Source of the DNA: Clostridia bacterium
GTDB taxonomy: Bacteria; Bacillota; Clostridia; Oscillospirales; Acutalibacteraceae
Assembly: GCA_017625435.1 (NCBI GenBank)
Contig: JAGAKX010000033.1
Span: 1 to 64,000, forward strand
Direction: 5' to 3'
DNA: 64,000 nt
The position numbers were made by a program, and so were the translations under genes. This document shows positions 26,159 to 34,686 of the stretch, one piece after another. The stretch's first letter is position 1. Each line of letters begins with the position of its first letter. The notes beneath the pieces were generated by a model. That model had not been told where the DNA came from and did no database searches. It was given only the letters and a program-made list of their open reading frames with translations.

Positions 26159-26245
26159 CGGATAAACCGAGCAAAACCAAGGCATTGCCTTGGTTTTGTT
26201 TGTCCGAAGGCGTACAAAGGTACGTCGAGTGACGAGGTTTATTCG
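26159..26245. repeat. Three-stem structured intergenic element
   Basis: The outer stem is CGGATAAACC (26159-26168) with GGTTTATTCG (26236-26245). Inside are a 13-bp perfect hairpin CAAAACCAAGGCA/TGCCTTGGTTTTG (26172-26184, 26186-26198) and a smaller one GGCGTAC/GTACGTC. It looks like a folded small element or mobile palindromic unit; no gene is present. Confidence 0.55.
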
Positions 26246-26293
26246 TAGTATAAAACATGTAAATTAACCGAATCCTGAATTTTCTGCAGATTT

Positions 26294-26340
26294 AAGGGGT
26301 TCTTCAGGCTTTGTAACCTGAAGAACCCCCTTGTTTTATA
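26294..26340 (+). terminator. Strong stem-loop terminator
   Basis: AAGGGGTTCTTCAGG (26294-26308) pairs with CCTGAAGAACCCC (26317-26329), followed by TTGTTTTAT. It lies between the padR operon and the convergent CD1247-like gene. Confidence 0.7.
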
Positions 26341-26379
26341 CGGTTTTATACGATCTTCGCTTTTTTTACATCCCCGATA

Positions 26380-26823
26380 TTATTCTTCGTCGTCGAGCTC
26401 TGTGTAAGCTTCAAGGATTGTACCGCAGTTGGGACATTCAAATGTCTTGCCCTCTTCAAAAGCGGATTCGTCAATGAAGATTGTTTCGTGGCAGTTGGAG
26501 CATTCGATTTCATATTCGTACTCGTCGCAGTCAAAATCGTCGCAGCCGTCGCAATCGCCGCAGTCGCCGAAGCAGTAGTCGTCATCATCCCAGTCTTCGT
26601 CGTCTTCATCATCAAAGAAATCGCCTTCGTAAACGAACTCTTCAAGATTTTCAAGGTCTTCGTCAATAGCGTCAATCTGATCGCAGTTGTCGGAAACTGT
26701 AAGAGCAAGGTCTTCAAGAACATCTGCCATAGCAGCAAAAATCTTGCCTTCCTTTGTTGACTTATCAATATCAAGACCGTCCATAAGACCCTTGAGATAT
26801 GCAACCTTTTCTGTAATATTCAT
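26380..26823 (-). CDS. CD1247 N-terminal-domain zinc-ribbon protein
   Basis: A 147-residue acidic protein. The N-terminus (EKVAYLKGLMDGLDIDKSTK, VLEDLALTVSDNCDQID) matches the clostridial CD1247-type domain. A strongly acidic middle (DDEDDEDWDDDD) leads to a Cys/Asp cluster (CFGDCGDCDGCDDFDC) and a C-terminal zinc ribbon (CSNCHETIFI...CPNCGTI). Function unknown; the ribbon suggests contact with nucleic acid or protein. AAGGAG precedes the ATG. Located just downstream of efp on the same strand but separated by a terminator. Confidence 0.8.
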   Translation of the reverse strand: MNITEKVAYLKGLMDGLDIDKSTKEGKIFAAMADVLEDLALTVSDNCDQIDAIDEDLENLEEFVYEGDFFDDEDDEDWDDDDYCFGDCGDCDGCDDFDCDEYEYEIECSNCHETIFIDESAFEEGKTFECPNCGTILEAYTELDDEE

Positions 26824-26848
26824 AATTAAAACTCCTTAAATTTATTTT

Positions 26849-26879
26849 GCAAAAAAGCGGCCGCTTATGTGCAGCCGCA
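26849..26879 (-). terminator. Terminator of efp
   Basis: On the minus strand GCGGCTGC pairs with GCGGCCGC (26857-26864 with 26071-type partner at 26871-26878), followed by TTTTTT (26851-26856). Confidence 0.8.
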
Positions 26880-26890
26880 GATTTTGTTAA

Positions 26891-27448
26891 TTATGCACGG
26901 CCGAGGTATTCACCTGTACGTGTATCAATCTGAATCATTTCGCCTTCTTCAATGAAGAGGGGAACCTTAACCATAGCGCCTGTTTCAACAGTAGCGGGCT
27001 TGAGAGTGTTTGTAGCTGTGTCACCCTTGAAGCCGGGCTCTGTCTCTGTAACCTGAAGGTCAACAAAGTTGGGAGGCTCAACGCCGAAAACCTTGCCCTT
27101 GTAGGAAAGAACACGGCAAACCATATTTTCCTTAACGAACTTGAAGTTGTCATCAAGGTCAGAAGCATTTACGGGGATCATATCGTAGGTTTCGGGATCC
27201 ATAAAGTAGTAAAGATCGCCGTCGTTGTAGGAATATTCGCATTCCTTTCTCTCAACGAAAGCTGTGGGGAACTTGTCTGTGGGGGAGAAGGTCTTTTCAA
27301 CAACGCTGCCCTGAATAACGTTTCTGATCTTTGTACGAACGAAAGCAGCACCCTTACCGGGCTTTACGTGCTGGAATTCAACGATCTGCCAAACTCCGCC
27401 TTCCATTTCAAATGTAACGCCGTTTCTGAAATCGCCGGCTGATACCAT
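26891..27448 (-). CDS. efp: Translation elongation factor P
   Basis: A 185-residue EF-P, which rescues ribosomes stalled at polyproline stretches. KOW-like N-domain with the tip-loop lysine in [14 protein letters not shown] (about residues 28-41), two OB domains, and the C-terminal signature [20 protein letters not shown]. Start at the ATG at 27448 ([10 protein letters not shown]) with AAAGGATTG upstream. No epmA/epmB-type modification gene is visible nearby. Stands 122 nt after the pepP stop, with a likely promoter in that gap. Confidence 0.97.
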   Translation of the reverse strand: MVSAGDFRNGVTFEMEGGVWQIVEFQHVKPGKGAAFVRTKIRNVIQGSVVEKTFSPTDKFPTAFVERKECEYSYNDGDLYYFMDPETYDMIPVNASDLDDNFKFVKENMVCRVLSYKGKVFGVEPPNFVDLQVTETEPGFKGDTATNTLKPATVETGAMVKVPLFIEEGEMIQIDTRTGEYLGRA

Positions 27449-27570
27449 AAATATCAATCCTTTCTCGGTAATCAATTATTTATTTACCCGACTATAATAT
27501 AATATTTTTTTGTAATTTGCAAGTACCTTATTGAATATTTTCCGTATATATGCTAAAAAACACGCAATTT

Positions 27571-28641
27571 TTACAGAATTATAAGCTCCTTGGGGCAGTT
27601 CGTAAGGTTAATGCAGCCTGTTTTGGTGATAACTGCCATATCTTCAATTCTCACACCGAATTCATCGGGAAGGTAAATTCCGGGCTCAACCGTTACAACA
27701 TGGCCTGTTTTAAGTGTATGGGGAGCCTTGGGGGAGAGACGGGGCGATTCGTGTATTTCAACACCCACACCGTGGCCGAGACCGTGGCCGAAATTCTTGC
27801 CGTAGCCTGCCTTTTCAATAACCTCACGGGCAGCCTTATCCGCATCAACACCGGTAATTCCGTCGTGAAGTGCTTCGAGTCCCTTTAACTGTGCTTCGAG
27901 CACGGTATTATAAACCTCGCGCATTTTGTCAGAGGGCTCACCGAGACAAACGGTTCTTGTCATATCGGAATGGTAGCCGTCAACTACTGCGCCGTAATCC
28001 ATTGTGATGAAATCACCCTTCTGAACTCTGTATTCACCGGGTACACCGTGGGGCATTGAGGAGTTTTTGCCCGCAACGGCAATTGTCTCGAAGGAGAGAG
28101 CGTCGGCACCGTGAGAGAGCATATAAAAATCAAGCTCAAGGGAAATTTCCTTTTCGGTCATACCTTCCTTTATAAATGTAAGAATATGGTCGAAGGCTTC
28201 CTCTGCAATTTTCTGTGCTGCCTTGATTTTTTCAATTTCGGCTTCCGTTTTTACAATTCTGATTTCCTCTATTGCATCGGCAAGCTCATTTGTGGTTACA
28301 AATTCAGTATCGGGGAGCTTTTTCTGCAGCTCGTCAAACTCGGCAAGTGTCAGCCTGTGGTTTTCGATTGCAACCTTTTTTACGCCGTTTTCTTCGAATA
28401 TTTTTGAGAATTTCTCATATAAATTAGTAGAATCAACAACAGATTCTGCACCTATACACTTGGCTGCTGCCTCGGTGTAACGGCTGTCGGTAAAGAATAG
28501 AGCCTTTCCGCCGTAAACTAAAAGTGCTCCGTCAGAAGAAGGGAATTCTGTGAAATATCTTCTGTTTTCCTCGGAAAAGATAATTGCCGCATCTGCAAAA
28601 GCCGACACCTTTTCCCATAATTTATCTGTATTGAACATCAT
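27571..28641 (-). CDS. M24B metallopeptidase, Xaa-Pro dipeptidase/aminopeptidase P type
   Basis: A 356-residue peptidase that cleaves bonds before proline. An N-terminal creatinase-like domain (about 1-130) precedes the pita-bread catalytic domain with all five metal ligands visible: Asp in TMDYGAVVDGYHSDMTRT (two), His in GHGLGHGVGVEIHESPRL, Glu in VTVEPGIY and Glu in RIEDMAVI. Start overlaps the stop of yqeG by 4 nt (ATGA), with AGGTGA upstream, so the two are translationally coupled. The pair pepP-type peptidase/efp is a common Firmicute neighbourhood. Confidence 0.93.
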   Translation of the reverse strand: MMFNTDKLWEKVSAFADAAIIFSEENRRYFTEFPSSDGALLVYGGKALFFTDSRYTEAAAKCIGAESVVDSTNLYEKFSKIFEENGVKKVAIENHRLTLAEFDELQKKLPDTEFVTTNELADAIEEIRIVKTEAEIEKIKAAQKIAEEAFDHILTFIKEGMTEKEISLELDFYMLSHGADALSFETIAVAGKNSSMPHGVPGEYRVQKGDFITMDYGAVVDGYHSDMTRTVCLGEPSDKMREVYNTVLEAQLKGLEALHDGITGVDADKAAREVIEKAGYGKNFGHGLGHGVGVEIHESPRLSPKAPHTLKTGHVVTVEPGIYLPDEFGVRIEDMAVITKTGCINLTNCPKELIIL

Positions 28642-29168
28642 ACCTTATCACCTTTGCCTTTGCTTTCAAGATAAATTTTTTCAAGCCTTCTGATTTTAAG
28701 AAAATGAAATAATGCAAGAATTTCGCGTGTCTTATATTTGACACATACCGAAATTGCACCTGCATTGTTTGCCCCCTGCACGTCCGTGAAAAGCTGGTCG
28801 CCTATCATAACAAAGCCGGAAATATCGGTATTTGTTATTTCGACCGCTTTTCGGAAGCCGCTTATGTCGGGCTTGTTTGCGTTTGCAATGTAGGGGAGCC
28901 CTCCCATTTTTTTTGCAATTAGCTTTGCTCTTACTGTATATGTGTTTGTAACAATAACAACGGGAAGACCTGCGGACTGAATGTCCTTCAGCCATTCCTT
29001 TACACCCGGAAATAATCTGAGGGTGCTGTCATAGACTGTGGTGTTGTCAAGGTCAATTCCCACAGCCGTGCCGCCCATACGGAAAATATCCTCGGGGGTA
29101 ATATCTGTTATGCTCTCATAAAAAAACTGAGGCAGCGAATTTGTCTCAAGTCCTGTATTTTTTTTCAT
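28638..29168 (-). CDS. YqeG-family HAD IIIA phosphatase
   Basis: A 176-residue HAD-superfamily hydrolase of the YqeG type. Motif I is GIDLDNTTVYDS (about residues 37-48), motif II VVIVTNTYTVR, motif III lysine in NANKPDISGF, and motif IV VMIGDQLFTDVQGANNAG. Some members act as phosphatidylglycerophosphatases or are linked to ribosome assembly genes; the substrate here is unknown. ATG at 29168 (MKKNTGLE) preceded by GAGGGAAG. Coupled to the downstream peptidase gene. Confidence 0.88.
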   Translation of the reverse strand: MKKNTGLETNSLPQFFYESITDITPEDIFRMGGTAVGIDLDNTTVYDSTLRLFPGVKEWLKDIQSAGLPVVIVTNTYTVRAKLIAKKMGGLPYIANANKPDISGFRKAVEITNTDISGFVMIGDQLFTDVQGANNAGAISVCVKYKTREILALFHFLKIRRLEKIYLESKGKGDKV

Positions 29169-29178
29169 ATCTTCCCTC

Positions 29179-29214
29179 AAAAAACAATAACGGACCCGAA
29201 AAGGCCCGTTTTTG
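29179..29214 (-). terminator. Terminator of rpsU
   Basis: On the minus strand AACGGGCC pairs with GGGTCCGTT with a short T-rich loop, followed by ATTGTTTTTT. It sits directly before yqeG. Confidence 0.65.
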
Positions 29215-29222
29215 TCTGTTAC

Positions 29223-29399
29223 TTATTTGAATTTGCGCTTACGAGCAGCTTCTGACTTTTTCTTTCTCTTTACAGAGGGTTTCTCGTAGTGCTCTCTCTT
29301 ACGTACTTCCTGGATAACGCCGTCACGAGATGTCTGACGCTTAAATCTTCTGAGTGCGCTGTCAAGAGATTCATTTTCTTTAACTTTTACCTGACTCAT
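29223..29399 (-). CDS. rpsU: 30S ribosomal protein S21
   Basis: A 58-residue ribosomal protein: [20 protein letters not shown], then the basic tail [15 protein letters not shown]. Start at the ATG at 29399 with GGAGGGAGGG upstream; upstream in-frame codons to 29462 are leader. S21 helps the 30S subunit bind mRNA. Own terminator follows. Confidence 0.97.
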   Translation of the reverse strand: MSQVKVKENESLDSALRRFKRQTSRDGVIQEVRKREHYEKPSVKRKKKSEAARKRKFK

Positions 29400-29549
29400 T
29401 ATGTATTCCCTCCCTCCGCTTTCTGCGTGGGTAATTAGCATTAATTCTTTGACATTATACAACAGTACTTACATACTGTCAATATGTTTTTTTGAGCTTT
29501 TTTTGTAAATTTTTGTTGTTTTCAATTATTTTTTTGTCGGGCGGTTTAT

Positions 29550-30509
29550 ATGAATATTATGTCGTTATTTGCCCTCAGTACGGGTGTGGCTGTTTTTATG
29601 CTGGGAATGATGCTGATTAAGCATTCTCTGGGCGAAAATTTTACGGAAAAATCCGAAAAGCTGTTGAAAAAATTTACCTCGGGACGCTTTTCCGCTACTG
29701 CGGTGGGGACCCTTGCCACAGCCGTGCTTCAGTCCTCCTCCGCTTCAAGTGTAATAACGGCAGCCCTTGCCGATAGCGGTACAATAAGCCTTTACGGAGC
29801 CTTCTGGATAATTGTAGGGGCAAATCTCGGAACTACCTTTACGGGGCTGCTTACGGCAGTTTCCCTGTCGGACATCGCGCCTTTTTCCGTAATAATCGGA
29901 ATAGCCCTCATTTCTTTTACCAAAAAGAAGCTTCTTCGCGGAACGGGAATATTTTTATCGGGCTTCGGACTCTTATTTATCGGTATGAATATTATGGAGG
30001 AGGCTGCGGCGGACATAAAAAACAGCACCGTTGTTTACGGTATGCTTGAAGGCTGCTCCTCACCCTTTACGGGAATTCTTACGGGCAGCTTCTTTACGGC
30101 GCTTATTCAGTCATCAGCTGCCGTGACAGCCCTTTTGCAGACAATGGCTTATGACGGAATTATAGGAATACGGCAGGCTTTTTACATAATTCTGGGCTCC
30201 AATATCGGTACCTGTGCTACCTGTTTTATTGCTTCCTTAGGGCTCGGAGGAGGGGCAAAAAAGGTTTCTTATATGCACATTGTCTACAATCTTGCAGGCT
30301 CGCTTCTGTTCGTTTTTCTGAGCTTTTTAATCCCCCTGCCCGAAATTGCAGGCAGTATTTTCCCCGGCAACATAAAAATGCAGATAGGTGCTCTTAATGT
30401 GATTTTCAACGGTGCTTCGGCTTTTATTGCTCTTATGCTGCCCATAAAAGAAAAGAATGAAAAACGGGATTTACATTTTGTTCCCCGTATGGTAAAATAT
30501 AGCCGATAA
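29550..30509 (+). CDS. Na+/phosphate symporter-family protein (short, no PhoU domain)
   Basis: A 319-residue membrane protein with the two inverted QSSS-type repeats of Na/Pi cotransporters: TAVLQSSSASSVITAALADS (about residues 57-76) and ALIQSSAAVTALLQTMAYDG (about 185-204), plus GANLGTTFTG and GSNIGTCATC. About eight helices. It lacks the C-terminal PhoU-like domain of NptA/YjbB proteins. Probably imports or exports phosphate or a related anion. The ATG at 29550 has a weak ribosome site; ATG at 29559 is an alternative. Confidence 0.85.
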   Translation: MNIMSLFALSTGVAVFMLGMMLIKHSLGENFTEKSEKLLKKFTSGRFSATAVGTLATAVLQSSSASSVITAALADSGTISLYGAFWIIVGANLGTTFTGLLTAVSLSDIAPFSVIIGIALISFTKKKLLRGTGIFLSGFGLLFIGMNIMEEAAADIKNSTVVYGMLEGCSSPFTGILTGSFFTALIQSSAAVTALLQTMAYDGIIGIRQAFYIILGSNIGTCATCFIASLGLGGGAKKVSYMHIVYNLAGSLLFVFLSFLIPLPEIAGSIFPGNIKMQIGALNVIFNGASAFIALMLPIKEKNEKRDLHFVPRMVKYSR

Positions 30510-30526
30510 ATTTCTCGGAGGGGAAA

Positions 30527-32002
30527 ATGATGAAAAAAATTCTGGCTGTATTTTTAAGCGTTCTTATGATATTTTCCGTATGCTTTACGGTAAATGCTCA
30601 AGAGTCCGTAACCGAAAAAACAATCGAAACCGTTGAAACTGATACTCCCGTAATCGTTGTAAGGGGTATGAATTTTGCAGGCGGTCTCCAGTTTGACAGA
30701 GGCACGGAAAATGCAAGGCCCGCAAACGTACAATTTGATGCAGGGGTGCTTTTCAAGTACCTTGCAAAGACACTTGCAACCCTTATAACAACCTTCAGCA
30801 CGGAGGCTGCAGTTTCCGTTATCTGTGAATACATTGTGACATTATTCTCTGCCTATCCCTGTGACGAAAACGGCAATTCCGTTCATCAGAATATTTCTGC
30901 GGAATGGTATCCCGAGGCAGTCATAAATTACCCCGAAGCCGTAAGCAGAGCTGCAACGGACGAAATAGGCCTTGTTGCATCTCTTGCAGACCGTTACGGT
31001 GCAGATAAAGTGTATTATTTTGTTTATGACTGGCGTCTTGACCCAATGGATAATGCCGATAAGCTCGATGAAACCGTAAACAAGGCGCTGACTGATCACG
31101 GCTGTGACAAGGTTGACATTATCTGCTGCAGTATGGGCGGCAGCATCACAATGGCTTATCTTTCCGAATACGGCAGCGAAAAAATTGATACCGTAATTTC
31201 CAATACATCTGTTATGTTCGGCACCGACATCATAACGGACCTTTTCAGAGGAAAGGTATGCTTCGAGCCCGACACCCTCGAAACCTTCATCGATTCAGCA
31301 GTTCCCGCACTTTCGGGTATTATAAAACTTGCCAATAAGACAGGCGGACTTGATATTCTCTGCAAAATAGTAAACAGCTTTGCAAAGAAGTATGAGGAGC
31401 AGATTTACAACGAAACCCTTATTCCCACCTTTGCAACCCTTCCCGGCTTCTGGTCTATGATGCAGGCTCAGCATTATCCCGAGGCAAGACAGTTCATTTT
31501 TGAGGGCAAGGAAGAGCAGTATGCAGGTCTTCTCGGACGTCTTGACGCCTTCTATGAAAATGTATCCTCAAAGAGAGAGGAAATACTTGATAAAGCACTT
31601 TCCGACGGTATGAAGCTGTGCATTGTTGCCTGCTATGACACACCCATAGCTCCCGTTTATGAGCACGCAAAATATCAGGCTGACGGTGTTGTTGAGACCT
31701 CTCCCATGTCAGGCGGTGCACTCACCTCCGTTATAGGTAAGGAGCTTCCCGCCGAACAGCTTACAGGTGACAGCAGGTACATTTCCCCCGATAAGTGCAT
31801 CAATGCAAACACCTGTCTTTATAAGGACTTCACCTGGTTCTTAAAGGGCGCGGGACACGTTATCGGAAGCTATTCTTCAGACTGCGTATACTTTCTTTTC
31901 ACTCTTCTTGAAAGTGAAAATCAGCCTACCGTTGATACCTTTGCGGCATATCCTCAGTTTATGTTAAGCGGTGCTGATGAAAGCCTTTCTCCTATGGTGT
32001 AA
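30527..32002 (+). CDS. Secreted lipase / LCAT-like alpha-beta hydrolase
   Basis: A 491-residue protein with signal peptide MMKKILAVFLSVLMIFSVCF (cleavage after about residue 25). Nucleophile elbow DIICCSMGGSITMAYL near residues 203-218, strand YYFVYDWRLDP before it (the WR of LCAT/PDAT-type lipases), and a late histidine in FLKGAGHVIGSY. It likely cleaves or transfers acyl chains outside the membrane; the substrate is unknown. GGAGGGG precedes the ATG. Followed at once by a small gene and then a related cytosolic paralogue (32506-33849). Both share a C-terminal SPDK-type segment. Confidence 0.78.
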   Translation: MMKKILAVFLSVLMIFSVCFTVNAQESVTEKTIETVETDTPVIVVRGMNFAGGLQFDRGTENARPANVQFDAGVLFKYLAKTLATLITTFSTEAAVSVICEYIVTLFSAYPCDENGNSVHQNISAEWYPEAVINYPEAVSRAATDEIGLVASLADRYGADKVYYFVYDWRLDPMDNADKLDETVNKALTDHGCDKVDIICCSMGGSITMAYLSEYGSEKIDTVISNTSVMFGTDIITDLFRGKVCFEPDTLETFIDSAVPALSGIIKLANKTGGLDILCKIVNSFAKKYEEQIYNETLIPTFATLPGFWSMMQAQHYPEARQFIFEGKEEQYAGLLGRLDAFYENVSSKREEILDKALSDGMKLCIVACYDTPIAPVYEHAKYQADGVVETSPMSGGALTSVIGKELPAEQLTGDSRYISPDKCINANTCLYKDFTWFLKGAGHVIGSYSSDCVYFLFTLLESENQPTVDTFAAYPQFMLSGADESLSPMV

Positions 32003-32005
32003 AAT

Positions 32006-32362
32006 ATGGACAGAACAGTAAAGCTTGACGATAAAAAGTACGTAATAAACGGCAGCCGTTTTTTCGGCAGAAAAAGCAGTCTTCCCTTTGAGAGCAGCTC
32101 TGCTTTCAGTATCGGCAGAAAATTTGTCTGCCCGAAGCAGGTGAATGATACCGTAAGAGTCTTCTTCACGGGGGATTTCAGAATAAAGGAAGTAAGGGCG
32201 GGAAAGAAGTCTCTTGTGCCGGAAAAGGGCGAAGACGGACACATTTATTATGATGTGACAGAAGCTCTTAAAACGGGAAAAACCTACATTACGGCAGAGT
32301 TTTCCGGCGGCAGGGCAGAGGGCTTTTTCTTCGATGTAAAGCGTACCCCGGCCAATAAATAA
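32006..32362 (+). CDS. Small beta-rich protein of unknown function
   Basis: A 118-residue protein starting 3 nt after the lipase stop (translational coupling likely; no clear ribosome site). Composition and alternating hydrophobic pattern (KYVINGSRFFGRKSS, TVRVFFTGDFRIKEVRAG, TYITAEFSGGRAEGFFFDV) suggest a compact beta-sandwich. No signal peptide and no family recognised. Read as part of the lipase transcript, ended by the stem-loop at 32370-32402. Confidence 0.5.
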   Translation: MDRTVKLDDKKYVINGSRFFGRKSSLPFESSSAFSIGRKFVCPKQVNDTVRVFFTGDFRIKEVRAGKKSLVPEKGEDGHIYYDVTEALKTGKTYITAEFSGGRAEGFFFDVKRTPANK

Positions 32363-32369
32363 AACGTAA

Positions 32370-32402
32370 GGCAGAAGGCTCAGGCTTTCTGCTTTTCTTT
32401 TG
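32370..32402 (+). terminator. Terminator after the lipase gene pair
   Basis: GCAGAA (32371-32376) pairs with TTCTGC (32387-32392), extended through GGC/GGC wobble, followed by TTTTCTTTT. Confidence 0.6.
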
Positions 32403-32505
32403 TAACAAAAAAGTAAAAAATTTTTTAATATAATATCTTCCCGTATTGCTTTTTTTAATTACGTGTGATAATATAAAGTGATTAATTATGAATCGAGGGA
32501 AGGTT

Positions 32506-33849
32506 ATGTCCTTTAATCAGCATACCCCCTGCGTTATTCTCCCCGGAATCGGACAGTCAAAGGTGGAGCTTACAGACGCAGAAGGTAATAAGATAAAAAT
32601 GGCGTGGCCTCTTGATGTTGACGGGGAAGATATACTGGAATCTCTTAAGATGCCGCTTGCTAAAATGATGCTTTTCAGACGTGATGCAGGCTTTTCCGAC
32701 AAGGTCAAGAAGGTTATCTCCGAAATAGCAGACCCCATAGCAACTCTTTCTGACGGCAGTATGAAGAATACTCTGCGTGTGGTATCTTACCCCCGCAGTC
32801 TTGCGGAATGTGAGGCTGACGAGAAGAGATACATATACAAAATGGTACCTCTTCAGATGCTGAGTGAAAGAATAGGTGAGGAAAACCTCTTTTTCTTCTC
32901 GTATAACTCCTTCGGCGATACCTATGAAATTGCAGAGGAATTAAGCAGCTTCATTGATATGGTTAAGGAAAAGACGGGAAGCGACAAGGTAAACCTTGTG
33001 CCCGTAAGCCTCGGCGGTGCCCTTTCAACGGCATATTTTCAGCTTTTCCGCCACAAGAAGGACGTAAAGAGAGTTATGTACTTTGTTGCGGCTCTCGGCG
33101 GAAGCCACCTTATAGCCGACATTATGGAAAAGAACATTATCCCGGAAAACGGTGTTTCAATGATTGAAATGCTTATGGACAGAAAAACGGCAGATTCCGT
33201 AAGCGGCTTTCTGAAGCTTCTTCCCGATGGTGTTTTTGAAACAACAATAAATAAAGTCCTTGATGCGCTGAACGAAACAGTTCTCGGAAATTCAATGTCT
33301 ATGTGGGGAATAATTCCTCCCGAAAGATATCCTGCGTTGGCAAAGCAGTACCTTTCCGATGAAAAGCATAAGGCTTTAAGGGAAAAAGCGGACAGATTCT
33401 ACGAGTTCCGTCTTCATTTTCCCGAAACCGTAAGGGAGCTTGAAGAGGAGGGCGTTGAATTCTTCGCAATCTGCGGCTACGGTCTTCAGCTTCTCGCCCT
33501 TGCAGGCTCTGACAAAATGTCCTCGGACGGTATAATTCACATTTCATCAACAAGTATGGGAGCAAAAAGTGCTCCTCTCGGCGAAACTCTGGGAGAGAGC
33601 TCTGATGAGGGAAGACATTGCAGGAATGATGCACATTGTCATATATCTCCCGATAAGACAATTGACGCCTCCTTCGGCTTATGGCCCGAAACCACCTGGT
33701 ATTTTGCTTCGCAAAGACACGATGACACGGCATATAATGACAAGGCTTTAGGTATTGCCGCACGTGTTCTTTCCGACGACAGCTTCAAGGATATATATTC
33801 AGACCCTGACTTCCCGCAGTTCGGTCAGGCACACGATAACAGAAAGTAA
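32506..33849 (+). CDS. Cytosolic LCAT/lipase-like hydrolase, paralogue of the secreted one
   Basis: A 447-residue protein. Opening CVILPGIGQSKVELTD, nucleophile VNLVPVSLGGALSTAYF near residues 164-180 (P-V-S-L-G in place of GxSxG), and a C-terminal histidine region CRNDAHCHISPDKTIDAS. The segment SPDKTIDASFGLWPETTWYF parallels SPDKCINANTCLYKDFTWF of the secreted gene at 30527, so the two are related. No signal peptide here. ATG at 32506 (MSFNQHTP) chosen for GAGGGAAGG at good spacing. It precedes an ABC transporter pair by 12 nt, so lipid handling and export may be linked. Confidence 0.68.
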   Translation: MSFNQHTPCVILPGIGQSKVELTDAEGNKIKMAWPLDVDGEDILESLKMPLAKMMLFRRDAGFSDKVKKVISEIADPIATLSDGSMKNTLRVVSYPRSLAECEADEKRYIYKMVPLQMLSERIGEENLFFFSYNSFGDTYEIAEELSSFIDMVKEKTGSDKVNLVPVSLGGALSTAYFQLFRHKKDVKRVMYFVAALGGSHLIADIMEKNIIPENGVSMIEMLMDRKTADSVSGFLKLLPDGVFETTINKVLDALNETVLGNSMSMWGIIPPERYPALAKQYLSDEKHKALREKADRFYEFRLHFPETVRELEEEGVEFFAICGYGLQLLALAGSDKMSSDGIIHISSTSMGAKSAPLGETLGESSDEGRHCRNDAHCHISPDKTIDASFGLWPETTWYFASQRHDDTAYNDKALGIAARVLSDDSFKDIYSDPDFPQFGQAHDNRK

Positions 33850-33861
33850 GGAGAAAAAGAT

Positions 33862-34686
33862 ATGGCTTTTGGAAAAAAGAAACAGTATTCCCCCGAGCCC
33901 TTCAATCAGGAAACGGCAGCGGAAGAAAACGGCTATACGGAAGTTTTTGAGCCCGTATCTGAGCCCGTAAGAAAAAGCGATTATGCCTTCAAGGTAAGAA
34001 ATCTCACAAAGGACTATGACGGAAACGTTGTTCTCAATAATATTTCCTTTGATATTCCCTCGGGAAAAATCGTAGGTCTTTTAGGACCCAACGGCTGCGG
34101 TAAGACTACGCTTATGAAGATTCTCGCAGGTCTTATCCACGACTATACGGGTATGGTAAAGATTGACGGCAGACCCATAGGCATCAATTCTAAGGCACAC
34201 GTGGCATTCCTTCCCGACTGTACCTTCTTCCCCGACAGATTCCGTACAATTGACTGCATCAATTATTACGGTGATTTCTTCGAGGATTTCGACAAGGTAA
34301 AGGCTATTGAGTTTGCCGCACGCTTCGGTCTTGACCTTAACCAGAAGGTAAAGACCATGTCAAAGGGTATGAAGGAAAAGCTCCAGCTTCTCGTTGTTAT
34401 GTCAAGAAGTGCCGATATTTATCTTCTTGACGAGCCTCTCGGCGGTGTTGACCCTGCTGCAAGAAGCGTTATTCTTGACATCATTATGAGCAACTACAAG
34501 GAAAATGCAACGGTTGTTCTTTCAACTCACCTTGTTAACGACCTTGAACACAGCTTTGACCACATTCTTATGCTCGGTCACGGCACAATTCTTGTTAATA
34601 CGGGTATAGAAACATTACGCTCAACAGGTAAGTCTGTTGAAGAAATCTTCAAGGAGGTTATCGGCGATGCTTGGGAAGTTGACTAA
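33862..34686 (+). CDS. ABC transporter ATP-binding protein (BcrA/YtrB type)
   Basis: A 274-residue ATPase. An N-terminal tail of about 40 acidic residues precedes the domain. Walker A GPNGCGKTT, signature variant MSKGMKEKLQLLVVMS, Walker B YLLDEPLGGVDPAA, H-loop VVLSTHLVNDLEH. The signature lacks the usual LSGGQ, as in the BcrA/YtrB/CcmA-like groups. It drives the permease encoded by the overlapping next gene. Same operon as the cytosolic lipase-like gene. Confidence 0.92.
   Translation: MAFGKKKQYSPEPFNQETAAEENGYTEVFEPVSEPVRKSDYAFKVRNLTKDYDGNVVLNNISFDIPSGKIVGLLGPNGCGKTTLMKILAGLIHDYTGMVKIDGRPIGINSKAHVAFLPDCTFFPDRFRTIDCINYYGDFFEDFDKVKAIEFAARFGLDLNQKVKTMSKGMKEKLQLLVVMSRSADIYLLDEPLGGVDPAARSVILDIIMSNYKENATVVLSTHLVNDLEHSFDHILMLGHGTILVNTGIETLRSTGKSVEEIFKEVIGDAWEVD

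Noticed and set aside
26346..26804. Low-complexity Thr/Ser/Lys frame on the minus strand
   Set aside because: Shifted reading of the acidic CD1247-like gene.
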